Shown here in pieces: positions 13,207-20,716 of a stretch of DNA of 64,000 nt. Source of the DNA: Alphaproteobacteria bacterium (lineage in GTDB: Bacteria; Pseudomonadota; Alphaproteobacteria; Micropepsales; Micropepsaceae); the NCBI GenBank assembly GCA_947473475.1, contig CANJBZ010000003.1, positions 62,001 to 126,000 on the forward strand. Reading direction: 5' to 3'. Under the pieces are notes generated by a model, which saw only the letters and a list, made by a program, of their open reading frames with translations, was not told the DNA's origin and ran no database searches. The number at the start of each line of letters is the position of its first letter. Position 1 is the first letter of the stretch. A program made the position numbers and the translations under genes.

Positions 13207-14655
13207 TCAAGCGCGTCCGGAGCGGCCCAGCACTTTGCGGAGGAAATCCACTTCCTGCTGGAACACCGGATCGGTTTTGCACAGCGCCTCGATGCGGCGG
13301 CAGGCGTGCAGGACCGTGGTGTGGTCGCGCCCGCCGAAGCGCCGCCCGATATCGGGCAGAGACCGGCTGGTGAGTTCTCGCGCCAGATACATGGCCACCT
13401 GACGGGGACGGGCTACCCGGCGCGCCCGGCGCGCCGAATGCAGCTCCCTGAGGTCGAGCTTGTAATATTCGGCGGTTTTCTTCTGGATTTCGTCGATGGT
13501 GACGCGATGGTCGCTGCCGGCCGCGCGCGTGCCGCTGCCGATCGCCTCCTCGGCCACTTCGGCGGTGACCGGTTTGCCGGTCAAATCCGCATAGGTGGCC
13601 AGCTTCATCAGGACGCCCAGAAGCTCGCGCGGACTGGCGTCCAGTTCACTCGCGACCTGTTCGAGGATGCTTTCGGGAATGGTGGCGCGCGGCAGCTTCT
13701 TTTCCAGAGCCGCGGCCCTGCTCTTCAGGATCGCAAGACGCGTCACGGCATCGGGCTTTTCCAGCGCAATCGAAACCGCGCCCTGAAGGCGGGAGCGAAT
13801 GTCGTCGGTCAATCCTTCCAGCGCCGAAGGCTGCCGGTCCGCGGCGATGACCACTTTGCGTTTCAAATCGGTGAAGGCGTTCACGGTGTGCAGGAATTCG
13901 CTGATGGTCGCCGTGCGGCCGCAGATGTGCTGCAAATCGTCGATCAGAAGAATGTCCGCGCCGCGCAGTTCTTCCTTGAAGGCGAGCGTCTCCTGGTTGC
14001 GCAGGGCCGCCAAGAAACGCCGCATGAAATCTTCGGCGCGCAGAAACAGCACGCGCGCGCTGCGGGAGCCGCGAGCTTCGAGCGCAATGGCATTCAACAG
14101 ATGCGTCTTGCCGTAGCCGAAGCCCCCATGAATGAACAGCAAGCCCAAATCGGATTCGCCGGTTTCCGCGCAACGCTGCGCCGCCTTATAGGCAAACTCA
14201 TTGGCGGCGCCGGCGACGAAATTGGCAAAGCTCTGGCTCGGATCGGGCTGACGGTCCCACAGCCCCTGCAAGGAAGCGCTGGCGCTTCTGCCGCCCATGC
14301 CGGCAGAAGCGCCCGTCGAGGGCGAGCGCACCGGAAAGGGATTGGGGCTCAGCTTCGCGGGGTTGCCTGGGCGCGCATCGGCCGTAGCAATCACGATCTC
14401 CAGGCTGACGAATTCCTTTGTCAGCCCGGCAAAGGTTCGTTCCAGCCGGGCGGCGTGGTGTGACGTGACATAATCGCGGACCAGCCTGCTCGGTGCGGAC
14501 AGCCTTACATGGCCCTCTTGCGCCGTCATAAGCGACAGCGGCGCAATCCAGGTGTCGAAAATTCCCTGTCCGAAATCGAGGCGGAGACGGTCCCTGGCCG
14601 TGCTCCAAAGATCGGCCCACGCCGGTTCCGGCGTCTGCTGCAACGGGTATCCCAT
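13207..14655 (-). CDS. dnaA: Chromosomal replication initiator protein DnaA
   Basis: The replication initiator, 482 aa from the ATG at 14655; the frame stays open to 14772 but the conserved domain I (AWADLWSTARDRLRLDFG) starts just after 14655, which is preceded by GGGGA repeats. The AAA+ domain III has Walker A GGFGYGKTHLLNA, Walker B ILLIDDLQHI and sensor motifs (ADRQPSALEGL). Domain IV carries the DnaA-box-binding helix-turn-helix SLPDIGRRFGGRDHTTVLHA. Walker A reads F-G-Y where G-x-G-L-G is more common, a mild variation. The rhodanese gene lies immediately upstream. Confidence 0.97.
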   Translation of the reverse strand: MGYPLQQTPEPAWADLWSTARDRLRLDFGQGIFDTWIAPLSLMTAQEGHVRLSAPSRLVRDYVTSHHAARLERTFAGLTKEFVSLEIVIATADARPGNPAKLSPNPFPVRSPSTGASAGMGGRSASASLQGLWDRQPDPSQSFANFVAGAANEFAYKAAQRCAETGESDLGLLFIHGGFGYGKTHLLNAIALEARGSRSARVLFLRAEDFMRRFLAALRNQETLAFKEELRGADILLIDDLQHICGRTATISEFLHTVNAFTDLKRKVVIAADRQPSALEGLTDDIRSRLQGAVSIALEKPDAVTRLAILKSRAAALEKKLPRATIPESILEQVASELDASPRELLGVLMKLATYADLTGKPVTAEVAEEAIGSGTRAAGSDHRVTIDEIQKKTAEYYKLDLRELHSARRARRVARPRQVAMYLARELTSRSLPDIGRRFGGRDHTTVLHACRRIEALCKTDPVFQQEVDFLRKVLGRSGRA

Positions 14656-14756
14656 TTCCCCAAATCCCCTAAATTCCGAATGCCGGTGTTTCCACCCGGT
14701 GTTCGTCAAACTGCGTTTCGTGTCCCGATATTCTTGTGTGTGTGTTGCCAGGTCCC

Positions 14757-15224
14757 TTAGGTCTGCCTCCATGGCAGTCCCGCGGCCTTCCAGCCTCCGG
14801 TTGTGCCCCGGTGGCGCGCCGGATCCAGGTTGCCTTCAAAGCCATCGATAATGTTGAAGCAGGGGCCAAAGCCCGCGCTGGTCATGGCGACCGCCGCGGA
14901 CCGCGAACGGGCCCCTGAGCGGCACAGAAAGAACAACGGCTTGCCCGCCTGGTATGGCGTGCGCTTCAGCTCGTCAGTGGCTTCCTGCACGAAATTCGGG
15001 TTGGCGGACGGCGGGAAGTGCTGCCATTCGCAAAGGAGCGCCTTGCGATTAAGTTCCGCGAGATCGGGAATGCCGACGAAGTTCCATTCGGCCATGGTGC
15101 GGACATCGATCAGTTGCGCGGCATCATCGCCCACGAGGCGTTCCCAGGTTTCCTGAGCGCCGATATCGCCCGCATAGCCTGAGCCTGACGATTGCGTAAT
15201 GTCTCCGTTGCTCATGCCCGACAT
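14757..15224 (-). CDS. Rhodanese-like domain protein
   Basis: A single rhodanese domain of 155 aa. It contains the CH2A-like LIDVRTMAEW strand, VGIPDL, and the active-site loop FLCRSGARSRSAA with the catalytic cysteine, so sulfur transfer or another Cys-based activity is feasible. The loop has six residues after Cys (RSGARS), the sulfurtransferase rather than phosphatase loop length. It lies directly upstream of dnaA, with its stop about 100 bp before the dnaA start, and is probably transcribed with it from the spacer at 15225-15698. Confidence 0.88.
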   Translation of the reverse strand: MSGMSNGDITQSSGSGYAGDIGAQETWERLVGDDAAQLIDVRTMAEWNFVGIPDLAELNRKALLCEWQHFPPSANPNFVQEATDELKRTPYQAGKPLFFLCRSGARSRSAAVAMTSAGFGPCFNIIDGFEGNLDPARHRGTTGGWKAAGLPWRQT

Positions 15225-15698
15225 GCTCCAGACAAAAATACGCCGTCGCGAAAGTGCGTGCGCACTTCCTCTAAGTTGAACTTTTAATGAATACTTGGGT
15301 TTTACTTAGTTGGACTGAGGGTCAGCCCGGAAAACGCCTGAAATGGCTGCTTTTTACCGGTTTTTATATGTGAACTTCGCCGTTTCATGACTGCCGCCCC
15401 GCCGATGGACCGAACTCTAATCAGAGCAGATTAACCAACGCAATACCCCTTTAAGACACAGGATGGGCGACTGTTGCTGAATCTTCACAATGCGAAAAAT
15501 GCTTAATATTGAGGGGTTGCCGTGTACGGACGAACCCCTCTGGGTATACGGATTATTGGAACTCTTGCGATTCAGTCACTTAGGAGCGTCTTCGCGAATC
15601 AAAACCGACAAGAAACGTTCACGGACGGTTAAAATGGTCAGTACTCGGAAATGAAATGTTCTCGATTTATTCGCGAAGGAAAAAAATATTTTACGCAA
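15225..15698. promoter_or_regulatory. AT-rich control spacer between rpsT and the rhodanese-dnaA genes
   Basis: About 475 bp without a credible ORF, visibly more AT-rich than its surroundings. It contains three GANTC sites (15479-15483, 15569-15573, 15596-15600), the CtrA-like half site TTAACC at 15431-15436, the hairpin at 15511-15540, and a widely spaced inverted pair CTTCGCGAAT (15590-15599) and ATTCGCGAAG (15669-15678). No consensus DnaA box TTATCCACA was found on either strand, only weak matches, so calling it oriC is not justified. It most likely holds the promoter and cell-cycle control of the rhodanese-dnaA operon. Confidence 0.55.
15511..15540. repeat. Perfect 8-bp stem hairpin in the dnaA spacer
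   Basis: GAGGGGTT and AACCCCTC are perfect complements separated by 14 bases. The interior CCGT/ACGG can pair further, giving a nested stem. No T-run follows on either strand, so it does not look like an intrinsic terminator. Confidence 0.6.
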
Positions 15699-15729
15699 GA
15701 ACAGGGTGAGAACTCCCGTTCTCACCCGT
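15699..15729 (-). terminator. Intrinsic terminator of rpsT
   Basis: A 9-bp perfect stem (GGGTGAGAA 15704-15712 with TTCTCACCC 15719-15727, loop of 6) lies immediately after the rpsT stop. On the minus strand it is followed by the T-rich stretch complementary to the A-run near 15680-15690. Confidence 0.75.
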
Positions 15730-15996
15730 TCAGCCTTTGAGGGTCTTCAGCCGCTTGTTGAGGCGGGAAACCTTGCGAGAGGCGGTATTCTTGTGGACAA
15801 CGCCTTTGGTGACACCGCGCATGATTGCGGGCTCGGCCTGTTTCAGGGCAGCCGCGGCGGCCGAGGCGTCTCCAGACGCCAGCGCGTCTTCGACCTTACG
15901 GACGGCGGTGCGGATCTGGCTCTTGCGGTTCTTGTTGACGGCAGTACGGCGGGCGGTCTGACGAACGCGCTTTTCCGCGGAAGGATGACTGGGCAT
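15730..15996 (-). CDS. rpsT: 30S ribosomal protein S20
   Basis: The 88-aa lysine/arginine/alanine-rich protein of the 30S subunit. It begins [17 protein letters not shown] and continues as alternating basic helices to [11 protein letters not shown], the S20 profile. An in-frame GTG at 16008 is possible, but the ATG at 15996 follows AAGGTG at normal spacing and matches the family N-terminus. The rpsT-dnaA neighbourhood is common in alphaproteobacteria. Followed by a strong terminator hairpin. Confidence 0.95.
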   Translation of the reverse strand: MPSHPSAEKRVRQTARRTAVNKNRKSQIRTAVRKVEDALASGDASAAAAALKQAEPAIMRGVTKGVVHKNTASRKVSRLNKRLKTLKG

Positions 15997-16080
15997 GGAT
16001 TGGCTCACCTTAGGGTTTTAAGGGGGCGACCAATACAGAGGACGCGCCGAAGCGTCAATTAGACCGGGGCTGATCCGAGC

Positions 16081-16290
16081 CTAAACGTGGTGGGCAAGAG
16101 CGATCCGTAGGGGGTCTGCCCCATCCAGCCAGGCGACCCAGCGGTCTTCCTGCCACACATCGATAGCCGTTCCGGGGGACAGCAGCTTCTCGGCCGTGTG
16201 GAAGGCGGTCTCGTCGCTGTCGCATTCGGGCTCGTAACGATCGACCACGTGGCCGGCATGATCGATAACGCACAGACGGTAAAGGGACAT
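16081..16290 (-). CDS. Small conserved hypothetical protein
   Basis: A 69-aa protein (MSLYRLCVIDHAGHVVDRYE at the start, then DVWQEDRWVAWLDG). The pattern of an N-terminal YRL-hydrophobic strand, an acidic middle with alternating D/E and a W-rich C-terminal strand is seen in many short alphaproteobacterial proteins of unknown function. Other frames here are also open, but this one has the most protein-like composition. No function can be assigned. It lies between rpsT and the enoyl-CoA hydratase gene. Confidence 0.55.
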   Translation of the reverse strand: MSLYRLCVIDHAGHVVDRYEPECDSDETAFHTAEKLLSPGTAIDVWQEDRWVAWLDGADPLRIALAHHV

Positions 16291-16381
16291 GGCACAGCTT
16301 CGCCCAGGGTTGCGAAGTCAAGCATCGCACGCGACGTAAAACCGGCTTTGACGCAGGTCAAACCGGCATTTTTGCCGCGGG

Positions 16382-17158
16382 TCAGATGTCCTTAAAGCTG
16401 GGTTTGCGCTTGTCCATGAAGGCGCTCATGCCTTCTTTCTGGTCCTCGGTGGCGAACAAGGCGTGAAAGAGCCGCCGCTCGAAGCGCAAGCCCTCGGCCA
16501 GCGTCGTTTCATCGGCGCGGGCGATGCTTTCTTTGATCATCAGCACGGACGGTACGGACGCGGACGCGATCTTTTGCGCGGCTTTCATGGCTTCCGTCAT
16601 CAGGTCCGCCAGCGGCACGACCCGGGCGACCAGACCCGAACGCTCCGCTTCAACCGCATCGATCATGCGGCCCGTCAGGCACATCTCCATGGCCTTGGCC
16701 TTTCCCACGGCGCGCGTGAGACGCTGGGTGCCGCCCGCGCCGGGGCCGATGCCGAGGTTGATCTCGGGCTGGCCGAATTTGGCGTTGTCGGCCGCAATGA
16801 TGAAATCGCACATCATGGCCAGCTCGCAGCCGCCGCCGAGCGCGAACCCTGCAACCGCCGCGATCACCGGCTTGCGCGCACGCGAGACACGCTCCCAGTT
16901 CTTGGTGATGAAGTCTTCTTTGTAGACCTCGGCAAAGGTCTTGGATTTCATCTCGCCGATGTCGGCGCCGGCGGCGAAGGCCTTTTCCGAGCCGGTGAGG
17001 ATGACGCAGCGAATGGCGGGATCGGCCTCGAAACCGTCGATGGTTTCGGTCAGCTCGTCCATAAGAAGCGAGTTGAGAGCGTTCAGGGCCTGGGGCCGGT
17101 TGAGCGTGACGATGCCAATGGGGCCTTCGGTCCGGACGATAATGTTCTGATAGGCCAT
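16382..17158 (-). CDS. Enoyl-CoA hydratase (crotonase family)
   Basis: A 258-aa crotonase-fold enzyme hydrating 2-enoyl-CoA in beta-oxidation or related pathways. The N-terminus reads [16 protein letters not shown]. The first oxyanion-hole element is [11 protein letters not shown]. Both catalytic glutamates are visible, in [15 protein letters not shown] and [17 protein letters not shown]. The open frame continues upstream to 17581 through repeat DNA, but the ATG at 17158 starts the conserved protein. Substrate chain length cannot be inferred. Confidence 0.92.
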   Translation of the reverse strand: MAYQNIIVRTEGPIGIVTLNRPQALNALNSLLMDELTETIDGFEADPAIRCVILTGSEKAFAAGADIGEMKSKTFAEVYKEDFITKNWERVSRARKPVIAAVAGFALGGGCELAMMCDFIIAADNAKFGQPEINLGIGPGAGGTQRLTRAVGKAKAMEMCLTGRMIDAVEAERSGLVARVVPLADLMTEAMKAAQKIASASVPSVLMIKESIARADETTLAEGLRFERRLFHALFATEDQKEGMSAFMDKRKPSFKDI

Positions 17159-17245
17159 GAGCACCCCTCTATGTTGCAGCGCAATATGAGCCCAAGCGAG
17201 GCGGTTGGGCAAGGGAATGGGTCCGATCGCGCGTGAATAAGAACA

Positions 17246-17400
17246 AGGGAAACCACAAAGGGCACGAAGGAGACACGAAGGGCACAAAGAGGCTTGAACG
17301 GGGGGCGGGGTCGGCTGCCCTCGCGATTCACTTGGCGCGCAAAGCGCGCCGTTAGGCTTCGTGACCTTTGTGCCTCCTTCGTGTCCTTTGTGGTTCCCCT
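17246..17400. repeat. Long inverted repeat of CACAAAG/CACGAAG units, copy 1
   Basis: Left arm 17246-17290 and right arm 17355-17400 are inverted copies with about 40 of 46 positions matching. Each arm is built of alternating 10-11 base units of the type CACAAAGG and CACGAAGG. The central 65 bp contain a perfect GGCGCGC/GCGCGCC hairpin (17334-17350). It occupies the spacer between the divergent enoyl-CoA hydratase and secreted hydrolase genes. Copies 2 and 3 are at 35873-35965 and 46664-46769. Confidence 0.85.
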
Positions 17401-17474
17401 TTTTCTCTCTACCCGTCCCCCGCCTCCGCGGCTTCGCGTGATAAAACTTTGCGAACACGCCTCGGGAGGGCCGA

Positions 17475-18632
17475 ATGACGCTCAAACATATACTCCGCGC
17501 TGCCATGCTGGCCGCATGTGCTCTGGCGCTTTCGTCCGCATCGCAGGCGGCCGACGATACGGGACCGCTGGTACTGGCCAAGGACGGCTATTTCTACGTC
17601 AACGGCAAACCCACGACGGCCAACGGCAAAACCTACATCACCGACCAGATGTATGTGGAGGAGCGCGTCCCGGCGCGGAAGACGCACCCCTACCCAATCG
17701 TGATGGTGCATGGCGGCACGATGTCGGGCGTCAATTTCACCGGCACGCCGGACGGGCGCGAAGGCTGGGCGCAATATTTCGTGCGTCAGGGATATTCCGT
17801 GTACGTCGTGGATCAGCCGGGGCGCGGGCGTTCGGGCTATTTGCCTGCCACCTATGGGCCGGCGCGCAATGTGGAGAGCACCAATTCGTTTGCGCGTTTC
17901 GTGTCCCAGGAAAAATCCAAGCTCTGGCCTCAAGCCATCAAGCACACGCAATGGCCAGGCAGCGGCGCGCCGGACGATCCGGCTGCGCAGCAGGTGATGT
18001 TCAGTCAATTGCCCGCCATCGAAAGCTTCGAGAAGCAGCAATTCCTCAACCGCGACACGCTGATTGCCCTGTTCGAGAAAATCGGGCCGGGCATTCTGCT
18101 GGTGCATTCACAGGCTGGCGCGTTTGCTTGGCCGGTGGCGGATTCACGCCCCGATCTCATCAAGGCGATTTTGGCCATCGAACCGAACGGCCCGCCGGTG
18201 CATGGCGTCGATTTCATCGGCGCTCCGAGTTGGTTTAAGGAAGGCCCGGTGTCGCTGCCGTATGGTATCACCGCCGTGCCGCTGAATTACGCGCCAGCTG
18301 TAAAGAGCGCAGCGGAACTGTCGTTCGTGCGCGAAGACAAAGCGGACGCGCCCGATCTGGTGACGTGCTGGAAGCAAAAGGAGCCCGCGCGCACGCTGCC
18401 GAACTTGCAGAAAATGCCGGTGCTCGTTGTGACCTCGGAAGCATCGTACCACGCGCCCTATGATCACTGCACGGTGCGATATTTGAACCAGGCCGGTGTG
18501 AAGCCTACTTGGATCAAACTCGCCGACGCCAACATCCACGGCAACTCCCACGTGATGATGCTGGAAAAAAACAGCAAGGACATCGCCGCAGTGATCGCCG
18601 GCTGGCTGGATAAGACCCTGCCGGGGAAGTGA
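17475..18632 (+). CDS. Exported alpha/beta hydrolase
   Basis: A 385-aa alpha/beta hydrolase with a cleavable signal peptide ([19 protein letters not shown]). The oxyanion segment is [11 protein letters not shown], followed by [12 protein letters not shown]. The nucleophile elbow is [12 protein letters not shown] (H-S-Q-A-G, Ser). A late aspartate lies in the [14 protein letters not shown] region and the catalytic His is probably in [11 protein letters not shown]. Probably a periplasmic esterase or lactonase; the HSQ-G subfamily is common but its substrate is unknown. A GGGAGGG ribosome-binding site precedes the ATG. Confidence 0.83.
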   Translation: MTLKHILRAAMLAACALALSSASQAADDTGPLVLAKDGYFYVNGKPTTANGKTYITDQMYVEERVPARKTHPYPIVMVHGGTMSGVNFTGTPDGREGWAQYFVRQGYSVYVVDQPGRGRSGYLPATYGPARNVESTNSFARFVSQEKSKLWPQAIKHTQWPGSGAPDDPAAQQVMFSQLPAIESFEKQQFLNRDTLIALFEKIGPGILLVHSQAGAFAWPVADSRPDLIKAILAIEPNGPPVHGVDFIGAPSWFKEGPVSLPYGITAVPLNYAPAVKSAAELSFVREDKADAPDLVTCWKQKEPARTLPNLQKMPVLVVTSEASYHAPYDHCTVRYLNQAGVKPTWIKLADANIHGNSHVMMLEKNSKDIAAVIAGWLDKTLPGK

Positions 18633-18640
18633 GACGGCAA

Positions 18641-19327
18641 CTAGACTGGTCTGACTTCCAGATAGCAGACGTCGGAAAACACTCCCGAGGCCGCAACCGA
18701 GTATGCGTGAATGTTCGCACCGTTGAATGGTTGAGTGCGGACCCGTTGCCTGGCAACACCGTAGATGTGTCCTTGGTACCGAACAAGCCTCTGTGCGTCT
18801 CTGTTACCAAAATCAATCCATTGCTCCACCCGTGGATCCTGATGGATATAGGGCGGGTCTAAAATTTCCGGTATGTCGCGGACTCTCGCTTCAGGTTTGA
18901 GTATCGCAAGAACCGTATGGAATGTTACAAATTTAACGTTTATTCCCTCATCAAGGACGAGCACGGTTCGCAATTTGCCTTCGCCGTAAATGTCCAATTG
19001 ACCTAGAACTTCGAGCCAATGATCCCCAGCATAGCTTACGGGGTGCCAATTGTGCCTGGGGAAGACGAGTTCGATGTCACTTCCGTAAAGTTCGCGCTCG
19101 AACTGGTCTTCAACGTAGCCGATCTCGAAATTTTCTCCGCTGCCGAGATGACGATTATAAAAATTTCGCAACGCCGCGCAGAGCTTAGGTTCTTTGTTCA
19201 ACAGTATCTGATATCGCGATAATTGGCTGCTGTCTGCCGTTGTTGCGGGCCTCGCGATCGACGAAGGAATCACCACCGCGCCAAGCAATGCCGCTGCAAT
19301 TTTGCAAGTCGTGCTAGCAATGCTCAT
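18641..19327 (-). CDS. Exported hypothetical protein, paralog A
   Basis: A 228-aa protein with an N-terminal signal (KIAAALLGAVVIPSSIA) and no recognised family. It shares with its upstream neighbour the segments LCAALRNFYNRHL, RVEQWIDF, LVRYQGHIYGVAR and a C-terminal cysteine strand (SDVCYLEV), so both descend from one ancestor. The mature part alternates acidic loops with beta-like strands. Its start overlaps the paralog B stop by 4 bases. GC content is clearly lower than the flanking genes, suggesting acquisition. Confidence 0.65.
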   Translation of the reverse strand: MSIASTTCKIAAALLGAVVIPSSIARPATTADSSQLSRYQILLNKEPKLCAALRNFYNRHLGSGENFEIGYVEDQFERELYGSDIELVFPRHNWHPVSYAGDHWLEVLGQLDIYGEGKLRTVLVLDEGINVKFVTFHTVLAILKPEARVRDIPEILDPPYIHQDPRVEQWIDFGNRDAQRLVRYQGHIYGVARQRVRTQPFNGANIHAYSVAASGVFSDVCYLEVRPV

Positions 19328-20043
19328 CGCGCACGCGCTCCAGTTTCCGCCTGTGAGTGGAATTCAATTTGGCAGATATTCGTCAGGGTGCCAGACCGGG
19401 CGAGCAGGAACGCAACGATTGTGCTGTCAGTGATCTTGCCGCGGGCGCGTTCATCGGAAGCGAGCGATCTAGCAACGCCATAATTTTTTCCTTCGTATCG
19501 CAGCAAATGGAGACTAGATGCCCCAATTGTTGTGAGAGGGAGGGCTATGGATGATCCGCCAAGAGCGAAATCGATCCACTGTTCAACTCGTTGGTCGATT
19601 TCTGGCCCGAGGCCATTGAGGAGTTGATCAATTCCACGCCTGTCATCTTCAGGTCGCAGGATGACCATTTGATCTGAGAGCGCGAAAGGGTTCCCCGTGA
19701 CAAAAAAGACAAAGCGCCTCGATCCATCGTTGTAAATATCGATTTCCGGCTGTTGCTGGCCAGTCAGAAAGGTGATGCCACTGGAAGTTAGTTCACCCGG
19801 AAACCGCTCTTCGACATTGCTCCCTCCTTCGCTTGCGGCATCAACCAAGTGGCGCGCATAAAAGCTACCAAGTGCGGTGCAAAGGCGATGGTCATTATCA
19901 AGGGGTATTTTGTATTGCGGTGCGTTGGTAGGCATCTTCGGTGCGTTGGAACGTGTGGCAGCTTGGACTCCGGCCGTGCAGATCGCAGCAGCCGTGAATA
20001 CGAAAGCAAGCCACAATGATCTTGGGAAGCGGTGTGCGCGCAT
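19324..20043 (-). CDS. Exported hypothetical protein, paralog B
   Basis: A 239-aa protein with a signal peptide (LWLAFVFTAAAICTAGVQA). Shared motifs with paralog A: LCTALGSFYARHL, RVEQWIDF, LLRYEGKNYGVAR and a terminal NICQIEF cysteine strand. Sequence between these anchors is diverged, so the duplication is old or the two were acquired as a pair. First gene of the two-gene unit; function unknown. Lower GC than neighbours. Confidence 0.65.
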   Translation of the reverse strand: MRAHRFPRSLWLAFVFTAAAICTAGVQAATRSNAPKMPTNAPQYKIPLDNDHRLCTALGSFYARHLVDAASEGGSNVEERFPGELTSSGITFLTGQQQPEIDIYNDGSRRFVFFVTGNPFALSDQMVILRPEDDRRGIDQLLNGLGPEIDQRVEQWIDFALGGSSIALPLTTIGASSLHLLRYEGKNYGVARSLASDERARGKITDSTIVAFLLARSGTLTNICQIEFHSQAETGARAR

Positions 20044-20142
20044 ATCCCCTCTGCCCGATGACTATGCTGGAACAATCGCTGCGAAGTTAGACGAAGTTAC
20101 GGCGCAATGATCCGGTTTTGGAGGCACAAATCATAAAAATTT

Positions 20143-20175
20143 CACCATGGCCGGGCTTGACCCGGCCACCCAGCC
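20143..20175. repeat. 33-bp inverted repeat, left copy, flanking GIY-YIG gene
   Basis: Exact inverted copy of 20544-20576. It contains the internal hairpin GGCCGGG-CTTGA-CCCGGCC and is followed by a second perfect hairpin, CGCGGCGCG-TC-CGCGCCGCG, at 20175-20194. Confidence 0.9.
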
Positions 20176-20201
20176 GCGGCGCGTCCGCGCCGCGAGACGA
20201 C

Positions 20202-20489
20202 TCAGCTATCGGGAGGCATGAGGTCGTCCCAATTGGGATTCGCCTTCTCGATCAGCGCCAGTTTCCATTCGCGCTTCCAGCGTTTGATGCTGGTCTCGCG
20301 TTGGATGGCGTTGGCGTAGAGCGGGTGTTCTTCGAGCCAGACCAAGCGGGTGACATTGTACTTGGTGACGAATTTCGAGCCGTGGCCGTTGCGGTGTTCC
20401 CAGATGCGTTTGGCTAGTTCGGACGTCACGCCGGTATAGAGTGTGCCGTTGCGTTTGCTGGCGAGGATGTAGACGAAGCCGCTGGGCAT
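20202..20489 (-). CDS. GIY-YIG nuclease domain protein
   Basis: A 95-aa single-domain GIY-YIG endonuclease-like protein. The GIY half is FVYILASKRNGTLYTGVTS (Y-I-L ... Y-T-G), followed by the conserved basic residue in LAKRIWEH and the E-H-P segment (LVWLEEHPLY). It ends IEKANPNWDDLMPP, typical of the short UvrC-Slx1-like/YhbQ-like family frequent in alphaproteobacteria. Function of this branch is unknown; DNA cleavage is plausible. The gene fills almost the whole interval between two perfect 33-bp inverted repeats, so it may be mobilised with them. Confidence 0.9.
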   Translation of the reverse strand: MPSGFVYILASKRNGTLYTGVTSELAKRIWEHRNGHGSKFVTKYNVTRLVWLEEHPLYANAIQRETSIKRWKREWKLALIEKANPNWDDLMPPDS

Positions 20490-20543
20490 GGCAGGAGCAT
20501 AATTGCGGGCGGAGACAGAGTCATTCGCGCGCGATTGCGCGCG

Positions 20544-20576
20544 GGCTGGGTGGCCGGGTCAAGCCCGGCCATGGTG
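20544..20576. repeat. 33-bp inverted repeat, right copy, flanking GIY-YIG gene
   Basis: Perfect reverse complement of 20143-20175. It is bordered on the gene side by a CGCGCGCGATTGCGCGCG palindrome at 20526-20543, the counterpart of the GC hairpin at the left end. No target-site duplication is evident outside the pair. Confidence 0.9.
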
Positions 20577-20716
20577 AGGGGGGAGGCAGGCGGCAGGGAG
20601 GCATGGAACTCCGCCCCCACCCTCACTCTCCCGTAGGTCCCGCCGGGGACATGGGGTATATTCCGCGCCTTCACACGCTCGTTACCGCATCCCACCGCCA
20701 CACCCATGAGGGGACA

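Noticed and set aside
15225-15698. oriC
   Set aside because: No clear DnaA boxes; only an AT-rich spacer next to dnaA. Retained as a regulatory feature.
17246-17400. CRISPR array
   Set aside because: The periodic CACAAAG/CACGAAG units lack spacers and form two inverted arms, and no cas genes are in the window.
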